NCBI GenBank assembly: GCA_019425655.1
Contig: NQWY01000005.1
Location: forward strand, 1-64,000
Direction: 5' to 3'
Source: Rhizophagus prolifer
Taxonomy: Eukaryota > Glomeromycota > Glomeromycetes > Glomerales > Glomeraceae
Length of the DNA: 64,000 bases
The translations under genes and the position numbers were made by a program. Shown one piece after another: positions 41,122 through 50,014 of this stretch; within the stretch, counting starts at the first letter, position 1, and every line of letters begins with the position of its first letter. The notes under the pieces were generated by a model that worked only from the letters and a program-made list of their open reading frames with translations, did not search any database and was not told the origin of the DNA.

Positions 41122-41349
41122 ATGCTAGAAACTCTATTACAGGCTATTTTGGAACAAATTGACGAGCCTAAAAAAGATTTAGAAAAAAACTTACGTGCAT
41201 TATTAAATGAAACTGTCGAGAAATTAGACCTCGTGTCTAAACAAGAAATCGAAAGACAAAAAACTGCACTTCATTTAGCCAACCAACGTTTAGAAGAGCT
41301 ACAAAAACAAGTGAGTTTATTAGAAGAAACTTTAAAGAATAAAAAATAA
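41122..41349 (+). CDS. ubiK: ubiquinone biosynthesis accessory factor UbiK
   Basis: 75-residue coiled-coil protein of the BMFP (YqiC/UbiK) family, which helps the Ubi complex bind lipid intermediates. It has the amphipathic N-terminal helix and C-terminal Leu heptad region (HLANQRLEELQKQVSLLEETL). Followed 65 bases later by comM on the same strand; its neighbours do not otherwise relate to quinone synthesis. Confidence 0.88.
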   Translation: MLETLLQAILEQIDEPKKDLEKNLRALLNETVEKLDLVSKQEIERQKTALHLANQRLEELQKQVSLLEETLKNKK

Positions 41350-41414
41350 GCACCAATGTAGCGCACTTATACTTTACAACGATTAAAAATTAAGCACCAT
41401 AATGGAACAATAAG

Positions 41415-42902
41415 ATGTCTTTTTCTAAAATTTATACTCGGGGACTTTTAGGATTGCATGCACCTCTCATAGAAGTAGAGGTGCACGTGAGTCAAGGCTT
41501 ACCTTCTCTAACGATTGTAGGGCTTGCTGAAGCAGCAGTTAGGGAGAGTAAGGACAGGGTTCGCTCAGCCATTATTAATAGTGGATTTCAGTTCCCTACT
41601 AAACGGCTGACTATTAATCTTGCTCCCGCAGATTTGCCCAAAGATGGTTCACGTTTAGATTTACCGATCGCATTAGGGATATTAATTGCCTCAGGTCAGC
41701 TTCCAGAAAATTGCACTGAAGACTTTGAATTTATTGGAGAGTTAGCACTAGATGGTCATGTAAGACCAGTTTCAGGCGCTTTAACTTTGGCAATGGCATG
41801 CCAGCAAGCTCAGCATAAAATTGTTTTACCCCAAGATAATAGTCAGGATATTAGTCACTTACCAAATCTTGAGTGTTATCCGGTGAGCCATTTAAAAGAA
41901 GTTTGTGAACACTTTTTAGGAAATACTAAGCTATCTCAGGTGCAATCATCTTCCCGCTCAAATGACATGCCGTATAAATTTGACCTTGCAGATGTAAGAG
42001 GCCAGCTACGCCCGCGCCGTGCACTAGAAATCGCTGCCGCTGGAGGGCACTCCTTGCTCTTTAAAGGACCACCTGGTACAGGTAAGACTTTACTCGCCTC
42101 ACGCCTTCCTTCAATTTTACCGCCACTATCTACTCAAGAAACGCTTGAAGTTGCGAGTATTTATTCTATTTCAAATACGCCACATACTTTTGGACAGCGT
42201 CCTTTTCGTGCACCACATCATACTGCATCCGCAATTGCACTAGTTGGGGGCGGCTCACATCCTAAACCGGGTGAAATTACCTTATCTCATTTAGGTGTTC
42301 TATTCTTAGATGAATTGCCCGAGTTTGATCGCAAAGTATTAGAAGTTTTACGCCAGCCGCTCGAGTCAAAAGAAATTATTATTTCACGGGCAGCGCGACA
42401 AATTACCTATCCTGCCAACTTCCAACTGATTGCAGCCATGAACCCCTGCCCATGTGGTTATGCATTTAATCAAGACAGTCGTTGTCAGTGTTCACCCGAG
42501 AGTATTAAACGTTATCAGAACCGTATATCGGGCCCGTTACTTGACCGCATCGATTTACATATTGATGTGCCACCTTTAAAAGCTCAGGAACTGCAAGACC
42601 CAACGCCTACTGAAGATTCTACAACTGTGCGACAACGTGTGATTTCTGCTTATGAACAACAAATGCAAAGACAAGATTGTTTGAATCAGGCGCTTTCACC
42701 GAAACAACTTGAGCAATATGCTGTCCTTGATAGTACTTCACAGCGAATGATTGAAATGGCTCAGCAACGTTTAAATTTATCGGCTCGTGCTTATCATCGT
42801 GTTTTACGAGTCGCGCGAACTATTGCTGATTTAGCACAAAGTGAGATGATTCAAAGTCCTCATCTTACAGAAGCACTCTCCTATCGAGGTAATCATTCTT
42901 AA
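41415..42902 (+). CDS. comM: ComM (YifB-family) Mg-chelatase-like AAA+ helicase
   Basis: Hexameric branch-migration helicase needed for integrating transformed DNA. 495 residues: N-terminal ChlI/LonC-like domain (about 20-140), Walker A GPPGTGKT (about 219-226), Walker B LFLDELPEF, the Cys-rich NPCPCGY...CQCSPE zinc-like loop and the C-terminal Mg_chelatase_C domain. In A. baumannii this gene is the main insertion site of AbaR-type resistance islands; here it is continuous, so no island is present. Confidence 0.96.
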   Translation: MSFSKIYTRGLLGLHAPLIEVEVHVSQGLPSLTIVGLAEAAVRESKDRVRSAIINSGFQFPTKRLTINLAPADLPKDGSRLDLPIALGILIASGQLPENCTEDFEFIGELALDGHVRPVSGALTLAMACQQAQHKIVLPQDNSQDISHLPNLECYPVSHLKEVCEHFLGNTKLSQVQSSSRSNDMPYKFDLADVRGQLRPRRALEIAAAGGHSLLFKGPPGTGKTLLASRLPSILPPLSTQETLEVASIYSISNTPHTFGQRPFRAPHHTASAIALVGGGSHPKPGEITLSHLGVLFLDELPEFDRKVLEVLRQPLESKEIIISRAARQITYPANFQLIAAMNPCPCGYAFNQDSRCQCSPESIKRYQNRISGPLLDRIDLHIDVPPLKAQELQDPTPTEDSTTVRQRVISAYEQQMQRQDCLNQALSPKQLEQYAVLDSTSQRMIEMAQQRLNLSARAYHRVLRVARTIADLAQSEMIQSPHLTEALSYRGNHS

Positions 42903-42910
42903 GATAAAAC

Positions 42911-42935
42911 AGCGGATCGTGTATCCGCTTTTTTA
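42911..42935 (+). terminator. terminator of comM
   Basis: AGCGGAT / ATCCGCT stem with six T residues, 9 bases after the comM stop. Confidence 0.88.
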
Positions 42936-43003
42936 ATATGTAACTGAGTTGTTCATTAAAGAATTTATTAAAGCCTATATAAAAAGGCAAAAAAGAGGAC
43001 GAT

Positions 43004-43549
43004 ATGAAAATTTTGGCTATATCTGGTAGTGCAAGAAAAGTATCTACCAATACAGCGCTATTAAAAGCAATGAGGGATATAGCACCGTCCAGTATTGAGT
43101 TTACAGTTTTTGATCAAATTAATAATCTGCCTATCTTTTCTCCAGATAATGAAGGAGAAAAAACGCCTACTGTAGTGGAAGATTTCATCAAATCTGTTTC
43201 TGATGCAGATGGAATTATTATTTCAAGTCCTGAATATATTCGTTGTATTCCGGGCGGTCTTAAAAATGCAATTGATTGGATGGTTTCCCGTACCGAAATT
43301 ATAGACAAGCCGATTATTCTAGTTCATGCATCTAGTCGCGGTGACGACATGCTAGTTTCTTTAAGAAGAGTACTTTCGACAGTGAGCAGCAACTTTTTTG
43401 AAGATTTATTTTTACGCTTCTCTCTTCTCAGTAAATCTCCCGAACAAATTTTTGAAATGCTACATACTGAAGAATATAAGTCACAAATCACACCGTTCCT
43501 GCTTAGCTTTGTCTCAGAAATTCAAAAGTATAAAGACCAATTAGAGTGA
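43004..43549 (+). CDS. NADPH-dependent FMN reductase
   Basis: 181-residue flavodoxin-like reductase: FMN phosphate loop GSARKVSTNTALL (about 7-19), 'ISSPEYIRCIPGGLKNAIDW' (about 73-92), the usual PEYxxxxPGxLKNAIDW motif of this family. Good ribosome-binding site GAGGACG. Physiological acceptor unknown; related enzymes reduce chromate or quinones. It converges with the MocR gene with 24 bases between. Confidence 0.9.
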   Translation: MKILAISGSARKVSTNTALLKAMRDIAPSSIEFTVFDQINNLPIFSPDNEGEKTPTVVEDFIKSVSDADGIIISSPEYIRCIPGGLKNAIDWMVSRTEIIDKPIILVHASSRGDDMLVSLRRVLSTVSSNFFEDLFLRFSLLSKSPEQIFEMLHTEEYKSQITPFLLSFVSEIQKYKDQLE

Positions 43550-43573
43550 GCTTTTTTAAAATGAAATAACAGA

Positions 43574-45007
43574 TTATGAGTTCACTGTTCTTTTATTAAG
43601 AATCTCATTTAGCTTCTCGATTAAAGCAGTGATTTCTTTCTCTGATAAAGCGGCAAAACCCAAGCGAATACAACGATTAGAAGACTCGTTTTGTTTGAAC
43701 TTATGCTCTGTATCAATGTTAAGATCTTTTAACTGTATAAGCTGATCTTGAGTAAATGGCTTCTGGAATTTCGCCCATAATGCCATTCCACCCGCGGGTC
43801 GTTGTATATGAACACTCTCTGCAAAAATTCGCTGAAACTCAGCTAAGGCATGGTCTCGACGTAGCTGATATATTTTTTTCATTTTGCGAATGTGCCGTTT
43901 TATTTCACCTCGCTGCATTAAATCTGCTAAAGCAAGTTCCGTAATGTTATTGCCTTGCCGATCAATCAATAAAATATCTTCAGTAATCGATTGAATGATT
44001 GGTGAAGATGCCACGATGTAACCCAAACGAATACCCGGTGCAAAAACTTTAGACAATGAACCCACATGAATAATGAATTCAGAATGAGGCAAACTTGCTA
44101 AGGGCGGCATAGGCCGACTGTCATAGTGAAATTCGTGGTCATAGTCATCTTCAATAATATAAAAGTCCCATTTTTTTGAAAGCTCTAAGAGTTGAAGACG
44201 ACGACTCATTGGCATGGTAACGGTTGTAGGGTACTGATGATGTGGCGTTGTATAAATGGCAGCAACCGAGTGTTCTTTTAAAATTCGTTCTAGGTCTTCA
44301 ATAACAATACCTTGTTCATCTAGTTTGACAGAAACTACTTGAAAGCCATTTGATTGGAATGCTTTAACAGCAGATGGGTAGTAAAGCTCTTCAACGATAA
44401 TAACACCCTGCCGATTAGGTAATGCCCGAGAGGCAAGAAAAATTCCCATCTGGCTACCACGTACAATACAAATCTCATCTGCGGCAACATTCATAAAGCG
44501 TTCCATCGAGAGCATTTGTTGTAAGGCTTGTCTTAGCTCGATCATTCCCCTCGGGTTGCCATAGCCCATGTACTGGTTTTGCGTAATTTTAATCAGTGCA
44601 TGGCGATAGGCACGTGAAAATAGTTCGTATGGAATAAGCCTCGGATCTGGTACACCATCGTTATGTGGATAGACAGCAGTGCTTTGAATTAGAGATTTCT
44701 CTTGTTCTATTTGCTCAAAGGCTGGCTCTATCTCAATTGAACTTTCAGGCAAAATATCTGCCACAAATGTGCCTTTTCGGGGACGAGTCACTAGCCATCC
44801 TTGTGCCTCTAGTTCTTCATAAACTGCCTGCACGGTTTTTCGATTAATTCCTAGTTCTTTTGACAAGCTACGAGACCCCGGCAACATAGTCCCCTGCCCT
44901 AAACGGCCACTTAAAATTTCCTGACTAATCAAGTTAGTCAGTTTTAGGAAAACCGTTTTTTCTTCTCTTTCATCGATACGGAAATGTACTTGCCAAGGTC
45001 TTAGCAT
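43574..45007 (-). CDS. MocR/GntR-family PLP-dependent regulator
   Basis: 477 residues: N-terminal GntR winged helix (about 15-80, 'GRLGQGTMLPGSRSLSKELGINRKTVQAVYEELEAQGWL') joined to an aminotransferase class I fold with the PLP lysine in HVGSLSKVFAPG (about 317), 'TTPHHQYPTTVTM' and 'IIEDDYDHEFHYD'. MocR regulators use PLP adducts of amino compounds as signals. Divergent from the aldolase/DapA-like pair, with likely operators in the 111-base gap, so it very probably controls them. Not close enough in context to call PdxR. Confidence 0.93.
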   Translation of the reverse strand: MLRPWQVHFRIDEREEKTVFLKLTNLISQEILSGRLGQGTMLPGSRSLSKELGINRKTVQAVYEELEAQGWLVTRPRKGTFVADILPESSIEIEPAFEQIEQEKSLIQSTAVYPHNDGVPDPRLIPYELFSRAYRHALIKITQNQYMGYGNPRGMIELRQALQQMLSMERFMNVAADEICIVRGSQMGIFLASRALPNRQGVIIVEELYYPSAVKAFQSNGFQVVSVKLDEQGIVIEDLERILKEHSVAAIYTTPHHQYPTTVTMPMSRRLQLLELSKKWDFYIIEDDYDHEFHYDSRPMPPLASLPHSEFIIHVGSLSKVFAPGIRLGYIVASSPIIQSITEDILLIDRQGNNITELALADLMQRGEIKRHIRKMKKIYQLRRDHALAEFQRIFAESVHIQRPAGGMALWAKFQKPFTQDQLIQLKDLNIDTEHKFKQNESSNRCIRLGFAALSEKEITALIEKLNEILNKRTVNS

Positions 45008-45018
45008 ATTCGCCCCAT

Positions 45019-45065
45019 CTGGACCATATAACTTATGAAAACTGGATGTATTGATTCATCCAGTT
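45019..45065. promoter_or_regulatory. putative MocR operator repeats
   Basis: CTGGA occurs at 45019 and again at 45042, exactly 23 bases apart and in direct orientation, and the second copy is part of a perfect inverted repeat AACTGGATG (45040-45048) / CATCCAGTT (45057-45065). Direct CTGGA-containing repeats plus an inverted copy are the pattern described for MocR members such as TauR and PdxR. Confidence 0.6.
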
Positions 45066-45118
45066 GTTTTCTATTCTGCCTTCACCTACTTAATTTGGTC
45101 AACCGGACTGGAGAAGAG

Positions 45119-45895
45119 ATGAAGACGGCTTCTGTAAACAAACAAGAGCTGATGCAACACGCACAGCAAGATATGCAAAAGTGGATTAGCGACTCAGACT
45201 TAACTGACCGCCAAAAGCTTGCACTCACTTGTCGTATTTTATTTGACCATGGCCATGATGCTGGTTTGGCAGGTCAAATTACATGCCGTAGTGAAAATAA
45301 AGAAACCTTTATTACCCAACGTTTTGGTTTAGGTTTTGATGAAATTACTGCTTCAAACTTACTTGAAGTGAACCAAGATTTAGAACCCATCTATCAAGAA
45401 GGAATGGCAAACCCAGCCAACCGTTTTCACACATGGATTTATAAAAAACATCCAGAGGTGAACTGCATAATCCATACACATCCTACGCATATCGCGGCTC
45501 TTTCCATGCTTCAAATTCCGCTCATGATTTCTCAAATGGATGTCTGTGCACTTTACGAAGATTGCTCATTTGTAGACCATTGGCCAGGTGTTCCTGTGGG
45601 CAATGAAGAAGGTATTTTGATTTCTTCTGCTCTTGGTAAAAACCGCGCTGTTTTGTTGTCTCACCACGGTCAACTGGTTACAGGAAAAACCATTGAAGAA
45701 GCCTGCAACTTGGCTCTTTTAATCGAACGCGCAGCTCAACTGCAACTACTAGCCATGTCTGCTGGGCAAATTCAGCCGATTCCACACGATTTAGCCACAG
45801 AAGCACATAACTGGGTATCGACCGACAAACGTAACAAAGTGAACTTTGCTTACTACGCACGTAAAGCTTTGAAAAAACATTCTGACTGTATTTAA
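45119..45895 (+). CDS. class II aldolase/adducin family protein
   Basis: Metal-dependent aldolase-like enzyme of 258 residues. Zinc ligands are seen in HTHPTH (about 118-123) and SHHGQL (about 182-187), with the phosphate/substrate-binding N-terminal segment 'HDAGLAGQITCRS'. ATG 45119 follows GGAGAAGAG; the frame runs further up to 45035 but that part is not family-like. It precedes a DapA-like gene by 15 bases and lies opposite a MocR regulator, so a two-step breakdown of an amino- or hydroxy-acid derivative is likely; the substrate is unknown. Confidence 0.9.
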   Translation: MKTASVNKQELMQHAQQDMQKWISDSDLTDRQKLALTCRILFDHGHDAGLAGQITCRSENKETFITQRFGLGFDEITASNLLEVNQDLEPIYQEGMANPANRFHTWIYKKHPEVNCIIHTHPTHIAALSMLQIPLMISQMDVCALYEDCSFVDHWPGVPVGNEEGILISSALGKNRAVLLSHHGQLVTGKTIEEACNLALLIERAAQLQLLAMSAGQIQPIPHDLATEAHNWVSTDKRNKVNFAYYARKALKKHSDCI

Positions 45896-45910
45896 AAAGA
45901 GATTTCGACC

Positions 45911-46789
45911 ATGAAACTACACGGCATTATTGGCTACCCTGTTACGCCATTTTCTGATCACAACACCATTAACATTCCTGTTTTAAAACAAATGCTCGAC
46001 TTGCTTATTGAAAATGGCTGTGATGCGATTGCACCTCTAGGCAGTACAGGTGAAAGCGCTTATCTTGAATGGGATGAGTGGTGTTTAGTCGCGAAAACTT
46101 CTATTGAAAGCATTAATAAACGCTTACCTGTCATTATTGGAATTTCAGAACTCACCACTGATCAAGCCATCAAAAAAGCACAAGTCGCACAAAGCTATGG
46201 TGCAGATGCACTTATGATCATTCCTGTATCTTATTGGAAGCTAACAGACCAAGAGATTTTTGAATATTATCAAGCAATTGCTCAGGCAACGACTTTGCCG
46301 ATTATGGTGTATAACAATCCAGCAACCAGTGGTGTTGATATGTCTCCAGAGTTAATTGTGCGTATGTTTAATAACATTGCAAATATTACGATGGTGAAAG
46401 AAAGTAGCGGTGATATTCAGCGCATGCATGAAATTCAGGAACTCTCAAAAGGTGAACTTCCATTTTATAACGGCTGTAACCCTCTAGCTTTAGAAGCTTT
46501 ATGTGCAGGAGCAAGCGGTTGGTGTACAGCAGCACCGAACTTATTAGGCCAACGACCTCAACAGCTCATTGAATATGTAAAAAATAGTGATTTAAGTCAG
46601 GCACAAAAGTCATTTTACCAACAACTTCCTTTACTACGTTTTATTGTAAATGGTGGTTTACCCAAAACGATTAAAGCAGGCTTAGAACTAAAAGGTGTCT
46701 CTGCAGGCTCACCACGTAAACCTTTATCGAAGGCCACAAATACTGAGCTTAACCATTTAAAACAACTACTTTCTGAAATAGAAAACTAA
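45911..46789 (+). CDS. dihydrodipicolinate synthase (DapA) family lyase
   Basis: TIM-barrel Schiff-base enzyme, 292 residues. Schiff-base Lys in MVKESSGD (about 162), catalytic Tyr in MVYNNPATSG (about 134) and the GSTGESAYL substrate loop (about 44-52, usual GTTGE). The GST variant and catabolic neighbours argue against lysine synthesis; family members act on 2-keto-3-deoxy acids, hydroxyproline-derived pyrroline carboxylate or N-acetylneuraminate. Operon with the class II aldolase under the MocR protein. Confidence 0.9.
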   Translation: MKLHGIIGYPVTPFSDHNTINIPVLKQMLDLLIENGCDAIAPLGSTGESAYLEWDEWCLVAKTSIESINKRLPVIIGISELTTDQAIKKAQVAQSYGADALMIIPVSYWKLTDQEIFEYYQAIAQATTLPIMVYNNPATSGVDMSPELIVRMFNNIANITMVKESSGDIQRMHEIQELSKGELPFYNGCNPLALEALCAGASGWCTAAPNLLGQRPQQLIEYVKNSDLSQAQKSFYQQLPLLRFIVNGGLPKTIKAGLELKGVSAGSPRKPLSKATNTELNHLKQLLSEIEN

Positions 46790-46790
46790 T

Positions 46791-46820
46791 AAAAAAAGCG
46801 GGTAAATAACCCGCTTTTTT
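46791..46820. terminator. bidirectional terminator
   Basis: AAAAAAGCGGGT / ACCCGCTTTTTT dyad between the DapA-like gene (+) and the TorF-type porin (-). Confidence 0.93.
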
Positions 46821-46831
46821 ACAGCAGAAAC

Positions 46832-47656
46832 TTAGAAAGTTTTAGTTAAACTAAATACTAAGCCAGCGTCGTAAAGTTTTTTCTGAGCATCAGTCATACC
46901 AGAAGTACTGACATCTGTACCCACTACATCTAACTCAGCCAAAACACCTAAAATATTACGGTTGATACCAACTTTGTAATCGATATAGCTGTCGTCTGTT
47001 CCAGGACCACCAGCAACTACGGCTAAAGCCTCTTTGTTTTTAAATTTGTTATAGCCAACTGATGCAAGCCCAGTAAATCCAGTGTTTGCAATTGGTGCAG
47101 AATAACCAACATTAAAATACCAAAACTGTTTAGAGTGAGCCCAGTAGTCATTTGAATAGTTGACACCTACACTCAGTGCATCACCTTTAAATAAAGAATC
47201 AGCAAACGTTAACTTACCGTAAACCTCATTAAAATCTAATCCGTTTTTGCCATCATAACCAATACCATTACGGTCAAAACTATGGCCTGAACCAATGTAA
47301 CCATAATGAATTACACCTACATCATAAGTAGGTGCAAGCTTATCGGATAACTTTAAAGTATTGGTATAACCCAAAGCCACATCTGTTTCAGTTGAGTTAC
47401 CTGTTACGCCAAAATCAACACTTGAGCCCCAAAGCGATAAATAAGCCCCTGATTTATGAGAAAAAGTGAAACCGCCTTGAATGGCAGGGTTATTTGAAGA
47501 TTGGGTAACACCACGGAAGCGATAGTCTGTGGTCGCTGCTACACTGCCCGTTGTCGTGATGCCGTAAAAAGATGATGGAGCATTTTCAGCCATAACCATG
47601 GTTGAACCTGCCGTAAGTACGCCGAATGCTACTGCTTTAAGTGCAAATTTCATCAT
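46832..47656 (-). CDS. TorF-family putative outer membrane porin
   Basis: About 274 residues: signal peptide (cut after MVMA, about 24) and a beta-barrel of alternating aromatic strands, with the family start 'TGSVAATTDYRFRGVTQSS' and a C-terminal Phe ('VFSLTKTF') typical of outer membrane proteins. Start chosen at ATG 47656, 6 bases after GGGGGAG. A perfect sigma-54 promoter lies 66 bases upstream, so expression is expected when nitrogen is scarce or under another sigma-54 activator. Its solute is unknown; proximity to the aldolase/DapA-like operon may be meaningful. Confidence 0.88.
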   Translation of the reverse strand: MMKFALKAVAFGVLTAGSTMVMAENAPSSFYGITTTGSVAATTDYRFRGVTQSSNNPAIQGGFTFSHKSGAYLSLWGSSVDFGVTGNSTETDVALGYTNTLKLSDKLAPTYDVGVIHYGYIGSGHSFDRNGIGYDGKNGLDFNEVYGKLTFADSLFKGDALSVGVNYSNDYWAHSKQFWYFNVGYSAPIANTGFTGLASVGYNKFKNKEALAVVAGGPGTDDSYIDYKVGINRNILGVLAELDVVGTDVSTSGMTDAQKKLYDAGLVFSLTKTF

Positions 47657-47721
47657 TTTGATCTCCCCCACAATGAACGCACGATTTAATTGAATTAAAC
47701 AAATTTTGTTACTTAAGCTTT

Positions 47722-47737
47722 AGCAATTGCTGTGCCA
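47722..47737 (-). promoter_or_regulatory. sigma-54 promoter of the TorF-type porin
   Basis: On the minus strand TGGCAC-AGCAA-TTGCT, the same perfect -24/-12 form as the amtB promoter, about 66 bases before the porin start. No NtrC-type site was assigned by eye. Confidence 0.8.
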
Positions 47738-48587
47738 AGTTCATATTTGATATCGCTGCGCTGCATGAGTTTTGAAATCAATTTCTTTTTAAAATGAAAA
47801 TATCGCCTAACGCTCATAGAAATATATTTATAAAAAACAATCCAATAAAAAGAAATTATTACAAAGCTAAAAATGCTCAACATAGAAAAACCCCTTGTCG
47901 GAAATTATTACCGAGGTTGGAAGTATTCATTTTATGCACGTAAATTTTCTATTTAGATTTAAAGACCAGATATAAAAAGTATGTAAATTATTGAAGGCGA
48001 TCCTAGTAATGTTCTGTGAGTGAGCAGAGTTAAAGTCAATGAACTATTTTGGATCTTTTTTAAGCGACAATATAAACAAAAAGGATACTGCACAAAACTT
48101 ACGCAAAATATTGCACTATTTTTGATCAGCTTAACTAACACATTATTGGCTTTTTATAACAATCTATTCTTAATGTATTGCACTTTTTAAATAACGTTAT
48201 ACCGTAACATTTCAAATAGTGTTTAAAATGAATCGTCGAAAAAATCAACTTAAAGCAAGGTTAAAAAGTAAACATATCCAGCAAAAAAGAGCAAAAAACG
48301 AACACAAGAATCAACTATTTTTTAAAGTTTGAATATAAAATAAATGGTAAAAATCAACTAAAAAATAAATTACTTTTTTTATTTTAAACAATACATTAAG
48401 TATAAAACACTATGAGTAAATTTACTAAACATCCAGTACCACATTAATCAATTTCTGCATAGCATATATAAAATAAAATCAACAAAAATATATCTTTTTT
48501 ATAGATTACTTATACAATTGATGGAAATCCTAGGCCCTGAATTATAACAAGGCACAGGATTTATCGTTTTTATGAGGTTCTTTAAAT
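47738..48587. other. AT-rich intergenic region between two porin genes
   Basis: About 850 bases between divergent porin genes without any credible gene: reading frames are short, lack ribosome-binding sites and have no family-like content. Base composition is much more AT-rich than the flanks, with A/T tracts around 48220-48400. It should contain the oprD-type promoter near its right end (GAGGTTCTTT precedes that start) and any activator sites for the sigma-54 promoter at its left end. I could not assign further elements. Confidence 0.6.
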
Positions 48588-49907
48588 ATGCTAAATGCAC
48601 AAAAACTTACATTAGCAGTTCTCATTTCTGCGGCAATAATTTCCTCAGCTCAGGCAAGCGAGCAAAGTGAGGCAAAAGGATTTGTTGAAGATGCGAACGG
48701 TTCTATTCTCTTCCGTACAGGTTATCTAACTCGCGACAAGAAACAAGGCGCGAAAGATACTAGCTCATTTGCTCAATCGGCAATTGTAAATCTTGAATCT
48801 GGCTTTACTCCTGGTATCGTTGGTTTCGGTGTTGGCGTTGTTGGTGATGGTTCATTTAAAATCGGTGAAAATAAAAATGCCGGCAACCAAATGATTCCTC
48901 AGCACAATGATGGTTCAGCTTATGACCATTGGGGTCGTGGTGGCGGTAGCGTTAAAGCTCGTTTCTCAAATACGACTGTACGCTATGGTACTCAAGTACT
49001 CGATTTACCAGTTTTAGCAAGTAATACTGGCCGTATGGTTCCTGAATACTTTACAGGTACTTTATTAACAAGCCATGAAATCAAGAATCTTGAGTTAGTT
49101 GCTGGTAAATTCACAAAAGACCAAATGTCTAACCAAATTAATACCGATGCTGATGTAAACGGCAATGGTCTTGATCGTGCAATCGTTTGGGGTGGTAAAT
49201 ATAAGTTCAATGACAACTTAAATGCATCTTACTATGGTTTAGACAGTAAAAATGCGCTTGAACGTCATTATGCTAATGTGAACTTTAAACAGCCTTTAAC
49301 AAATGACAGCTCATTAACTTATGACTTTAGTGGTTATCACACTAAGTTTGATAAAGATGCTATTACTTACTCAGCAACTGGAGCAGTAGCACCAAATTAT
49401 GGTAAGACTGGTGTAGCTGGCGAAGAAAAAACCAACAACATTTGGGCATTCTCTACCACTTATAACACTGGTCCACACAGTGTTATGCTTGCTTACCAAC
49501 AAAACACTGGTAATGTTGGTTATGACTATGGTCAAAATGCTGACGGCTTCCAAAGTATTTATTTACCAAACTCTTATATGTCTGATTTCATCGGTAACCA
49601 CGAGAAATCTGCACAAATTCAATACAACGTTGATTTCGGTAAATTAGGTGTATTACCTGGTTTGAACTGGACAACTGCATTTGTATACGGTTGGGACATC
49701 AAAGTTCGCAATGTAACTGACGATGCTCAAGAGCGCGAATTCTTCAACCAAGTAAAATACACAGTTCAAAGTGGTTTTGCTAAAGATGCAAGTCTTCGTA
49801 TTCGTAACTCTTACTACCGTGCGAGCGATGCTTACCAATCTAATGCGTACATCGGTGATACAAACGAATGGCGTATCTTCCTTGATATTCCTGTGAAATT
49901 ATTCTAA
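48588..49907 (+). CDS. oprD: OprD-family outer membrane channel (OccAB1-like)
   Basis: 18-strand substrate-specific porin, 439 residues. Signal peptide cut after SAQA (about 23); OprD-typical 'ANGSILFRTGYLTRDKKQG', 'DHWGRGGGSVKARFSNTTVRYG', 'NTGRMVPEYFTGTLLTSHEI' and C-terminal 'DTNEWRIFLDIPVKLF' with terminal Phe. From memory, the A. baumannii gene at this locus is the OprD homologue also called OccAB1, a wide channel for basic amino acids and small drugs. Transcribed alone with a long AT-rich leader region. Confidence 0.9.
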   Translation: MLNAQKLTLAVLISAAIISSAQASEQSEAKGFVEDANGSILFRTGYLTRDKKQGAKDTSSFAQSAIVNLESGFTPGIVGFGVGVVGDGSFKIGENKNAGNQMIPQHNDGSAYDHWGRGGGSVKARFSNTTVRYGTQVLDLPVLASNTGRMVPEYFTGTLLTSHEIKNLELVAGKFTKDQMSNQINTDADVNGNGLDRAIVWGGKYKFNDNLNASYYGLDSKNALERHYANVNFKQPLTNDSSLTYDFSGYHTKFDKDAITYSATGAVAPNYGKTGVAGEEKTNNIWAFSTTYNTGPHSVMLAYQQNTGNVGYDYGQNADGFQSIYLPNSYMSDFIGNHEKSAQIQYNVDFGKLGVLPGLNWTTAFVYGWDIKVRNVTDDAQEREFFNQVKYTVQSGFAKDASLRIRNSYYRASDAYQSNAYIGDTNEWRIFLDIPVKLF

Positions 49908-49927
49908 TTCATAGATCTATCAAGCAT

Positions 49928-49966
49928 AAAAAAACCTACCTCTGGTAACACAGGTAGGTTTTTTAT
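49928..49966. terminator. bidirectional terminator between oprD and ppa
   Basis: AAAAAACCTACC / GGTAGGTTTTTT dyad with a 12-base loop between convergent genes. Confidence 0.92.
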
Positions 49967-50014
49967 TGAGCCTTGAATATCAATTGAGACACTCTAGGCT
50001 CATAAAATCAGAGC

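Noticed and set aside
41940-42000. Resistance-island insertion in comM
   Set aside because: The reading frame is continuous and motifs are complete on both sides.
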